A stretch of DNA of 64,000 nt, from positions 248,001-312,000 of the forward strand of contig NKYR01000021.1 of the NCBI GenBank assembly GCA_003184365.1. Reading direction: 5' to 3'. The position numbers were made by a program, and so were the translations under genes. This stretch comes from Evernia prunastri. Lineage: Eukaryota; Ascomycota; Lecanoromycetes; Lecanorales; Parmeliaceae. How positions within the stretch are numbered: the first letter of the stretch is position 1; every line of letters begins with the position of its first letter. Positions 55,785-64,000 of the stretch are shown here, piece by piece. Under the pieces are notes generated by a model. The model saw nothing but the letters and a program-made list of their open reading frames with translations. It had not been told where the DNA came from and did not search any database.

Positions 55785-56221
55785 ACGGGAACGTTAGGAC
55801 GAGAAAGTTGGTTGGAGGCGAGAGGGCGCCTTGAGTGATTCCTTCGTTCCTTCGTTCTTTCCATCTATCCATTGAACACTACGACAATGATGGTCACTCG
55901 TCAAACACAATAACAATAGCAGACACCGTACGTAGCGTACATGGCATGGCAATACATTTCGTCCATCCGCGTGTACCCTATCCTATCATACCCTACCCAA
56001 TCCTATCCTAATCTCTCATGACCGGGCTCGCTCGCTCTATGTACGCTAGAACGCCGATCGGTGCGGTACCCAAAAACTGCTTCTGATTTCCTCTTGTCTG
56101 TGTCTGTGTCTGTGTCTCTGTCTCTGCCCCTGTCTTCATCTCTGTCTCTGTCTCTCGCTCTCTCGCCCTCTCTCTCTCGCTCTCTATTTCGCGCTGTCTC
56201 GTTCTATCGTATCTTCACACT

Positions 56222-58489
56222 TCATATAAAAGCCGGCCGGCCACTCCCTTTACTCCCACCGCGACCTCCACCATCATCGAAACCCTCCCATTCCTTATAC
56301 CTCTCACCCTCCCCCTCGTGCTGCCCCAACCTCGGTGTGTTCCTGTCCGGCGCGACCGGCCTATCACCATCATCATCATCGCTCTCCTTTTCATCTTCTT
56401 CCCTGATGAGCGGTACGTGACCGGCCGTGTGGCTGGCGCCCGGCTTGCCTTCGAGCTGCCAGTCGTCCTCGTCCGAGTTCTCGGTATAGTCGGGCAAGGT
56501 GAGCATGTTCGTCGAGTCGCCTTTGACGAGGCCGAGGCGTTCTTCCTCGGTGGCGGTCTTGAGGCCGGGGATGCTGTGCTCTTTGCTGCTTTGGCGGGAG
56601 CCGAGTCCGAGGCGGGAGAGTGGGCGGTGATGGTGGGGTTCGTGGGTGGTGTCGGATGAAGATGGAGCGTCGTGCTTGTGGCGGTTGAAGACGTTCGTGA
56701 ATGAGAATTGCCGCTTCGCATGCGGTGGAGGCGTAGGCGCCAGACTGCTTCCTCTTGAGGCTACGGGTCTGATCTCTTCCGCTAGAAGGATGTGTTTGTC
56801 ATTTTTGCCATGATATTCCGTATCGACATCATCAGCGCCATCGGTACCGCGTAGATTTGGAGGGAGGCCGTAGACATGATCCATTTCCATAGCACCGAGG
56901 ACCTGGGCTGTAGCAGGTTCCCCAGAGGCATTCGGAGGCATCGGCAGCTCTGTCAGTGCAGGGGTCCCTGTGCTCAAGCTTTTGCCCTTCCTTGCATTGA
57001 ACCTGCCGGAAGCGCCTCGTCGGAAGCTATCCATAAATCCTCCGTGAAAAGCTCCACCTCCGCTCCCCATGACGTCGCTAGACCGCGGTCGTGACTCGTG
57101 GTCTTCTTCATCGTCAGGGAATCGCGCCATTCCTAGCGGTGGGTGCACTGTCTTCTGTCTCCGCAAGCTCCCTTGTGGTCCATTGAGAACAGTCTTTCTC
57201 CTTCTCAGTCCATCCCATTCAACTTGTTCGTCTTCACCGATAGGCTCCATCTGGTCTTTCAATTTATCTTCGTGTATCCTCTTAGCCTCCGCTACTTCGT
57301 TCTTTTGCCTCGATTGTGACATTCTACGAATGATTGCTGCTGCACCACGTATAGCATCGGCTTTCGGCTCCGATTCCGGCTCTTCTTGTTCGGCTACAGT
57401 CCGCACTTGGTCCAGATCGCCCTTGAAGACTGCCGCGTCTGGTACGTCTTTCGCCGACTTGGAGAGTTGCAGCAGTACCACGCCCGAGCAAATCTGCAAG
57501 AATCCCAGCACCACCGTGATAATGGAGGTCGGTGTGCCCTTGAAGCCTTGAAAGAGAATGGCGGATGTGACAATGGTCGAGCTGGTAAAGAACACGTAGT
57601 AGGTAGGGGTGACGAGGGCAGCGTTGAAAAGGTTCAAGGCTTTCTGTTTTTCCATGTCAGCGAAGCCCATCATTATCCTTGGACATAACGCATTTTGACT
57701 CACATTCAAGAAGATGATCTCGGTAACCAAAGTCGTAACCACAAACACAAGCAAAAGATACAGAAACCACTGATTGAACTGCGGAGTTCCACCTGCCTGA
57801 GTGACAATGGCAGCACCCAGCCCTTGGGTTGCTACCACACTCAAGCCACCGATCAAGCTGCAAACGCTCAAGTATACTAACATGCTCTTCTTCCCGTATC
57901 GTGGCCCCACCCACAATGCAATAAACAGACACGCAAGGATTATGACTCCAGCGTATGACAAGAACCCAGGCGCCAGGACAAAATGCTTCATCTCTTGTAT
58001 CGTACCCGCCGAAGACTGTGCCGGCGCATTCATAACGATGACCACGGATCCAATGATGCACATGAAACATCCCACTTTCCCAACGAAGCTCAGCCGTTCC
58101 TTGAGGAAGATGGCCGATAGTATAGTCGTAATGACAACAGATAGAGCTCCGAGAGGCGTAACGAGGATGGCATCGACGAAAGCGTAGGCGACAAAATTGC
58201 AGATTTCCCCAATGATCATCAAAGTCATACCTGTCCACCAGTATGCGTTCTTGAGGTACCCATATCCTTCCCCGGCCTCTTCATTGTATTTGACGTTTGC
58301 TTTGAGCAACCCCTTCTTCTTCAAGACGAACGATGTACCAATGAAAACACCTGATGATATTGCCAGGGATATTCCAACCGCCTTGTACACCGGTGGACGC
58401 TCTTTTGTGGTAGTGGAGCCAGTTGTTGTACTGTTGGCTCTGGCGTAGATCTCGTTGGCACGCGCCAGTATTATCCCGGTTTGATCCAT
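56222..58489 (-). CDS. NIPA-type magnesium transporter (DUF803)
   Basis: Membrane protein of the NIPA/DUF803 Mg2+ transporter family. Two exons, 58489-57704 and 57643-56222, give 735 residues. About nine membrane helices occupy residues ~35-365: YKAVGISLAISSGVFIGTSFVLKKKGLL, WWTGMTLMIIGEICNFVAYAFV, TPLGALSVVITTILSAIFLKERL, then PTYYVFFTSSTIVTSAILFQGF. The 60-nt intron (57644-57703, GTGAGT...AACAG) is in frame and stop-free. Removing it restores the conserved EIIFLNKALNLFNAA, so I treat it as an intron. The C-terminal ~370 residues are a cytoplasmic disordered tail rich in Ser, Asp, Glu and His, typical of fungal members. The likely location is the plasma membrane or an endomembrane. Confidence 0.88.
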   Translation of the reverse strand: MDQTGIILARANEIYARANSTTTGSTTTKERPPVYKAVGISLAISSGVFIGTSFVLKKKGLLKANVKYNEEAGEGYGYLKNAYWWTGMTLMIIGEICNFVAYAFVDAILVTPLGALSVVITTILSAIFLKERLSFVGKVGCFMCIIGSVVIVMNAPAQSSAGTIQEMKHFVLAPGFLSYAGVIILACLFIALWVGPRYGKKSMLVYLSVCSLIGGLSVVATQGLGAAIVTQAGGTPQFNQWFLYLLLVFVVTTLVTEIIFLNVSQNALCPRIMMGFADMEKQKALNLFNAALVTPTYYVFFTSSTIVTSAILFQGFKGTPTSIITVVLGFLQICSGVVLLQLSKSAKDVPDAAVFKGDLDQVRTVAEQEEPESEPKADAIRGAAAIIRRMSQSRQKNEVAEAKRIHEDKLKDQMEPIGEDEQVEWDGLRRRKTVLNGPQGSLRRQKTVHPPLGMARFPDDEEDHESRPRSSDVMGSGGGAFHGGFMDSFRRGASGRFNARKGKSLSTGTPALTELPMPPNASGEPATAQVLGAMEMDHVYGLPPNLRGTDGADDVDTEYHGKNDKHILLAEEIRPVASRGSSLAPTPPPHAKRQFSFTNVFNRHKHDAPSSSDTTHEPHHHRPLSRLGLGSRQSSKEHSIPGLKTATEEERLGLVKGDSTNMLTLPDYTENSDEDDWQLEGKPGASHTAGHVPLIREEDEKESDDDDGDRPVAPDRNTPRLGQHEGEGERYKEWEGFDDGGGRGGSKGSGRPAFI

Positions 58490-59659
58490 TGTGGATCGTC
58501 TGATATCAAGGGTTCAACCCTTCAATTAAATTTTCTATTGCCGCAGGCTCAACTGCTGGAGATCTCCGTCCTCGACATGTGTAGCGTTGCGTGGGATAAG
58601 GGGGCTGTATAGGAGAGGACGCAGGAGAAAAGGTCTGAGGCGTTGGAATGGTTATCGTGGAATCATCAGGTCATCCTTTTCGCCTTGTCTCTCTTGATAC
58701 TTTCGTGGAAAGAACTTGCCAGTTCCACAGCCCCGAGGAGTGTTGAAGCTGGCTGCAGGATGCCAAGGCTCAAGCCGCGTGTCGTTCGCTTGATGGAGCT
58801 GCCTTTTGGATAAGGAATGGGAGAAGCTATGAGATGAGTGACGGCCGAGTGTAATAGGTTGGAGTGTCGCAGGACTGGAGGGAAGGAAGCTGGTGGACTG
58901 GAATCGCCTGGAAGCAGACAGGTCTGCTGGACAGTGAAGCTAGGGGCGGAGCTCGTTCGTGGGGGTGGAAAGGTGGGCTCCCTTGTACTGCGATGCTGTA
59001 GTTAAAGATGTGCCTTGAGTCAAGAAGGAGAGAGCATTGGTATGTAGTCGTGTTGATGTTGATAATTAATTAATTACTGGAGTCAGTATCTTTTAGACTC
59101 TCATGGTTTGTTTTAAGTGTTTATCTTGATTCCAATCCACCCTGACCCAGATTCTCCGACACCTTACGTCTGCCCTTAGTCTCGGATAGGAATGGTCGCC
59201 GCGTCTCATGGGGGGCTTTCTTTTCGCCTGGGCAACCAATCAACGCCACCATGCCTACTACTACCATTTCGGCGAACATTGCGTGGTCTTCTATAAATAG
59301 ACTGAACCTAGATATGTCGAGTACAATGTGTACGTGTAGGTATGTACGAGTCTCCATAGATGGTGCCTTCCATAGCCTGTCCCATTGATTGCCCAATTGC
59401 AAGATACCAAGTCACCCTACTCTATGTCATGAGACTGCAAGTGGCCAGCTGCCAGCTTGTCACTCACGATCACAGCCGCTTCCTAAACTCCGCCACTCCG
59501 ATTTCCCCATTGATACGAGTAAATCTTCAGTATCGTAGACCCCCCATATTCATGGACATCATTCAGTCCGTCATCGCCTTCAATATGTAGTCATAACTCC
59601 TGGCCCATGCAACCAGGTCGTACAACCCTCGTCAAAGAAACTCCTCCTCACACAATATC
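58490..59659. other. Intergenic region, no gene seen
   Basis: About 1.17 kb between the NIPA start and the 3' end of the patatin-like gene. No supported coding sequence or repeat. The part next to 58490 should be the NIPA promoter. Confidence 0.4.
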
Positions 59660-61582
59660 TCACCGAGGCACACGCTCCGGCTTCCTCGCCATATTGACAA
59701 CGGGCGGCGGTCCATCGGTATCAGGATACGGCAGCGGTGGAGGCGCATTGCCATTGCCGCGTGGATTCGATACGTGCCGTCGCGCTGCAGGAGCATCGCG
59801 GTACGGTAACGGTGTTTTGGGCGGGAGCGGCGGAGCCTCGTAACCCGAGTCCGGCCGTGGAGGATACTCGCTGCTCACTCGATACGGCTGCTCTTCCGAA
59901 TACCCCTGCTGTGCTTCGTCCGCCGGCTGGGGGAACTCGTCCGAGGAGGTGATGGCGAATTTGTCGTCCGGGCTGGGTACCTGCTGATATGAATGCGGTC
60001 GGGCTCCGGGGTACATCGGCCCGGGCTTGCTGAGAGGTCGGGGCAGGAGGGGCGGGTCTTCGCCGCTGGGCAGCTCAATCGCTGAAGGGTCAGAAGGGGG
60101 GATGTAGAGAGGGGCGTGCTTGTCGAAGTTTTCGTTGGCTCGTTGGATCCTGTTGGCGGCATGCCGTCGCAGGGCTTCCACTTTGGCCATTTCACGCGCG
60201 CCGTCGTTGAGCATGACTCTGACGGCGGGCGTGTTCAGATATGACTGTGTGCTGTTGCTGATGTCTGCCAACCTGTTCCACTCGTTCATACCAAACTCCC
60301 CTACTCCTACTTCAACGTTCAACCTGAGGTAATGCTGGGGATCGATCCCTCTTTTCGGTAAATGGATGGACATCATCTCCTTGTGTGTCTTCTCGCAGCC
60401 TTCAATCTTCGCTATGAGCTTCCTCTTTGCTTCGGCAAAAGATCCCAAACCACCCGCGAAACCCTCCCACCATTCTGACTGCATGTTCTGTGTTCCACTG
60501 GGCCTCTTGCCCGTCCCAATGCTTAAGAAGAGGCCAATGGTCTGACCGGGCCATTCATTGATCATGGCTTCCTCGAGAATCTGTGGAGCCGGGTTGTAAG
60601 TGGGTGTTTTGTCGGAATTGACGAGTCCATAACCTTCGTCTAAGAATGTCGAGGTGCCAATTCGTATTTCTTTGAAGGCCAGCTTGGTAGCGCAAGTTGC
60701 ACGTCCAGCCTGCCAGATAGCACATTCGGATTCAATGGCTGGCTGTGTCCTGGACGGATATGATCGTAGCAGAACGGTCGTAGCACTTCTCTCACTGTGG
60801 CCTTTCAAGACCGCTGTTACTGCTCTGCTTCGCCATCAGCGGTACTTCCAGGTTGAAGGACAACCGTGTGCTTACGTCTTACACCTCCTTTCCCTTCTAG
60901 GATCCTCAAGCGACGCATTTGGATCTCCCATTGCCGTCCAGTTGTCTGCCGAGACTGAACTGTATCGATTCCTCGTGCTTGAGCTGGTTGACGACCGCGG
61001 CATCCCATTCTTATCGCTCATCATGCTCGTCGGCCTCGAGAAGCTTCCAGGACTGTTTGGCATATCCCCGTACGCATCTTCCGGGACCTCATCCCTTTCG
61101 TGTTCGAACGTCCGCACGCAAGCCCTGATTGCATCTTCCAGCATCGAGGCCTTGAATAGTGTAGATCGGTACGGTATCCCCGCGATCGTCTTGTCCGTCT
61201 CGAAGACTTTCCTCGTCATCTGCACATACACCCTCATGCAGTCCTTGGTGTTCATCCGTAGCCGTCCCAGCATGATGGCGATCAGGCCCCCGGTTCCAGT
61301 GCCCGCGATGAGATCGAAGTAGTCGCACGGCTTGGGCACTTTGTCTGCCTCTGGCGGTTCGCCGTTGTTGCATTCGGCGTACGTCTTGTGCATGAAGTCG
61401 TGTAGAAGGATAAGCATGGAGTAGCCGCGCACGCCTCCGCCATCTGCGCCGAACCAGGTCAGCTTGCGGCCAGGACGAGAGTCGATGGACCGGCATGCGC
61501 AGGGTCACTCACCCAGAGAGAGGATTCGCAGTGGAGTGCCTTTGGTCGTATCCCTCCGTCGCAGGCCCCCTGATGACTCCAT
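59660..61582 (-). CDS. Patatin-like phospholipase family protein, catalytic serine absent
   Basis: Fungal patatin-like protein; active members are Ser-Asp dyad lipid acyl hydrolases. Three exons, 61582-61513, 61443-60883 and 60801-59660, give 590 residues. The oxyanion-hole motif LRILSLDGGGVRGYS is rebuilt across intron 1 (residues 18-32). The nucleophile elbow normally GTSTGG reads GTGTGG at 71-76, with Gly73 in the serine position. LIAIMLGRL follows as usual. The catalytic Asp region reads FLDEGYGLVN rather than the usual DGG/DGA. Family sequences FETDKTIAGIPYRSTLFKA and FLSIGTGKR are intact. The C-terminal ~150 residues are Pro-rich and disordered. It may be a catalytically dead, regulatory homologue. 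The GTGTGG form might also occur in a recognised fungal subgroup, which I cannot check here. The upstream neighbour is the disordered protein at 62507-64000. Confidence 0.85.
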
Positions 61583-62506
61583 CTCCAAAGATATATCCAA
61601 GCCGTGGGTTCTATGTGTGTGCGCTGGGAAAGTGGAAGACTGCTTGCAATGCGAATCGGAGAAGAGCTTTTTGTTGATCCTCACAAAGGATGCTACCACT
61701 GATCAACGTAGGACTCGATCCCTCGGCCCGTGTCGACGATTCTCGGATGATTGAAGCGACTAATGGCTAGATAGGAGCAGCTTGAATGTTTGGTGGAGCG
61801 GTTGGCGAGGCCGAGGCTCGAAAATGAAACACAAGGGTCTTTTGGCGGCGGCGGCGGCCGCTATCGATTACACAGCGAAGCCTAACAGATCCTTGACAGC
61901 TATCTTTTCCAACGTTTCTCAACGTATCTGCAGATATTTACTCCGGAGCCACGAACAGCTTTCAGGAAGGTGTGTGTTGAAATGGTGATATCATGTTAAG
62001 ACTGAACCGGTACCTACCTTTACCCCCTTTACTCTATGCTCGGTCTTGGTCGCCTGGTGAGAGAAGTGTCCAATCGGGAACGCGTCCATTGTGGCTATGC
62101 CAGCCCTCATCCCACTTTCACTTCCCAGCATCCCAGGGTGCGTACGAGGCAGACTTACGAAACTACAATCGGGCGGCAGGACTGTTTTACGGTGCAGACA
62201 ATGGTTGTGGCTTAAGCCTCATGCAAGACCGATTTTGGAGAAAAGGCATTCGGCGACTACTGGATAAGAACAGAAATGGAGAATTCGTTGCTTGTAATGA
62301 TATTAATGACAGAGCAAGAAGTTTGCATCGCACAATTATAGAAACATAGTAATATATGACAAAGAGCCTCCCAACCCATTGGTTGTGTCAAGACTAGTGT
62401 AAGCCGTAAATCGTTACCAAAAGGCTCATGGCTTATGGTATCATATTGCATGCATCATCGTGATCCTGCCATTCCTGTCTTACAACCCGCCCAGATATCA
62501 ATCAAA
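61583..62506. other. Intergenic, promoter of the patatin-like gene
   Basis: These 924 bases lie between two minus-strand genes. No coding sequence is supported. A (GGC)n-type run at about 61841-61856 is the only simple repeat noted. Confidence 0.4.
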
Positions 62507-64000
62507 TCATAAGCCATCCAGTCCTTGCAGCAGATCCAAAATTCCCGCCACCGCCGCGCCTCCAAAGAGGCCTCTTCTCAAATTCTTGCTCGCACTGCTT
62601 GCATCTTTCTCCGCACTGCGTCTTTTCTCTTTGTCGCGATGGCTCTGTTGCCGAGGTGCCATCGGTGGTCCTGGGGGCCTTTGCTGTTGCTGTGGGAAAT
62701 AGGTGCCCGGTGGAGGCTGGGGCGATTGGCCCATGTAGGCTCCGGGAACGTAGGGGCTGCCATTAGGCATGCGAGGTGGTCCACCCGGAGGACCGTAGGG
62801 TTGTTGGGGTCTGAGACCGGTTGGGATAGAGGATGTCGATTGCCAAGGTTGATTTGGCAGCGGTCTCCCTTGTGGTATAGACGGTTGGGTCATTCCGCGG
62901 GTCATAGGTCTGCCCGCGTTTTCGGGTCCGTTGTTCCGGCCTGAATAGGGTCGGGGGCGACGCTCGGGACCTTCTCGAGAGTAGGGCACGTTGCTGCTGT
63001 CACTACTTCGACGAGAGCCAGGGGCGGCTCGAGGTGGTGAGACGTCAGATTCAGTGTCGGTAGATGTATCATCTTCGGAGTGGAGGACATGCTTCTTTGG
63101 AGCTCGTTTTCGTGAACGGTGATGATCTTGCTCCTCTTCATCGCTTTCAACTCGGGCTCTGAAGCGGACGTTCTTCTCCACACCTTTGCGGGGACCCTCT
63201 ATGTAGCGTCCTCCAATGTCTGACGACCGCTCGAATTCGGAGTCTGAAGTATCCTCGTCGCTTTCATAGTAGGGGGGCTTTCCGCTGGGGTTGGCGCTAG
63301 AGTTCTTGCGACTGTGCGGTGGTGAAGGGGGTCCCCGGCTGTTTGTCGGTGAAGGTTGTCCACGACTGTGGGGTGGCGATGGACGCGCTTCTGATTCTGG
63401 AATTCTCGTCCATTCATGCAGTAGATGATTGACTATATCATAGACAGGCGCGCCTAAAGCTTGGTTCTCTCGAGTCAGGGCAAGAGTAAATTGCCGGTCC
63501 AGCTGTTGAATTGGCTTTTCTTCGAACTTGACCATCGCTTTAGAGTCGTTGGGTAATTTCTCCGGCACTGCCGGCGGTTGGATTGACAGCCGTCGAACCC
63601 CGTTTGAAGCTTGGTCTTCGTAATAGCTTGTCTGGATATTTCCAGCTGCGTCGTAGCTTGGAGGTGGATCTTCGATGGTCGGACTCATCGTCTCTTCCTT
63701 GGCTTCCTTTTCAGCCAACTCATATAGCTTCCGTAGCTCCATCAAAGACCAGTGCTGAACCACGATCATATTCTGTATCTCCGCACGGTCTTGCCTCATG
63801 GTGTGTTCGGTGAGCGGCGCTCTCGAAGGGTCGTCTCTGCAAGTGATTCAGCATCGATCGAGTAGACTTGGGTATGGACTGGGGTGAGCGACTCTTACCG
63901 TGTAGCAGCGATGGCTTTACCCATCTGTAAGATCTGAAGCATGATGGACAGACTCAACTTGAGCGACTCGAGCTGACCCAACAGATACTGGACCTTCCGC
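62507..64000 (-). CDS. Helical N-terminus plus disordered Pro/Ser-rich protein, 5' end outside window
   Basis: Partial gene running off the right edge. The exon 62507-63836 is joined to an upstream exon, 63899-64000 and beyond, through a GTAAGA...TGCAG intron; the phases agree. The visible N-terminal part (LLGQLESLKLSLSIMLQILQMG, then MIVVQHWSLMELRKLYELAEKEAK) is helical. It resembles the last helices of the fungal N-terminal domain seen in STAND-type proteins. The rest is disordered, with SPPHSRG/SPTNSRG-type repeats at about residues 170-200, acidic-Ser blocks and a Pro/Gly/Gln-rich region. It ends in a short hydrophobic tail (RRGLFGGAAVAGILDLLQGL) that could insert in a membrane or self-assemble. 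Function is unknown. Confidence 0.65.

Larger units (their letters stand above)
54327..56221. other. AT-rich and repetitive region, no gene
   Basis: About 1.9 kb. Sequence at about 54590-54790 repeats GCAGTTGG/GCAGTTTG words. About 54800-55130 is AT-rich and could be decayed transposon sequence. A pentanucleotide array lies at 55545-55784, TATCCTA/TACCC-type simple sequence near 55975-56015 and TCTGTG/CTCTGT repeats at 56095-56205. No coding sequence is supported. Confidence 0.5.

Noticed and set aside
56215..56721. 168-codon Ser/Thr-rich minus frame
   Set aside because: Shifted-frame shadow of the low-complexity tail of the NIPA transporter.

Overview
This window is nuclear DNA from a filamentous ascomycete (Pezizomycotina). 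The evidence is short spliceosomal introns (mostly 45-80 nt, GT-AG, with CTAAC/CTGAC-like branch sites), a Zn2Cys6 regulator, RTA1, DUF3605 and NIPA families, NRPS-like enzymes, a TmpL-like oxidoreductase and fungal STAND-type proteins. A Dothideomycete is my best guess, but no marker gene here proves it. Gene density is moderate, with several 1-3 kb stretches in which I see no gene.

Layout. 0-12 kb: an eight-exon histidine acid phosphatase, a VMAT-like MFS transporter, a CENP-B-type DNA-binding protein without a nuclease domain, a repeat-flanked assembly gap, an aldo/keto reductase and an amino-acid/choline-type permease, all on the minus strand. 12-17.3 kb: a DUF3605 protein, then a bacterial-looking nucleotide-sugar pair (a WecE/DegT-type sugar aminotransferase and an RmlB-type dehydratase) with a small ABM-fold protein between them. 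18.9-24.9 kb: a divergent pair made of a DUF7025-type AAA ATPase and a DUF7708/NACHT-like STAND protein. Both carry in-frame TAA codons inside otherwise continuous coding sequence. 25.7-29.2 kb: an intronless A-T-C NRPS-like synthetase. 31-37.2 kb: a MOSC protein, an unknown disordered protein, a Dal5-type transporter and a CinA C-terminal-domain protein. 37.7-41.3 kb: a foldback element and a TmpL-like gene whose adenylation domain has lost its middle. 44.3-50 kb: an RTA1 protein and a Zn2Cys6 transcription factor. 51.6-64 kb: a second foldback element, a protein with a fungal STAND-like N-terminus, an AT-rich relic and a pentanucleotide array, a NIPA Mg2+ transporter, a patatin-like protein without its catalytic serine, and a partial disordered protein running off the right edge.

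Most gene models were rebuilt by hand from splice sites and reading-frame phase, and every multi-exon total given is divisible by three. The most interesting material is (i) the possible transferred amino-deoxysugar module, (ii) the paired AAA/STAND locus with nonsense codons, (iii) the TmpL-like gene with an adenylation-domain deletion, (iv) the solo CENP-B/Tc5 DNA-binding protein, and (v) two TA-flanked hairpin elements. No tRNA, rRNA, CRISPR or viral sequence was seen. All functional assignments are by recognition of family motifs; no search was run.
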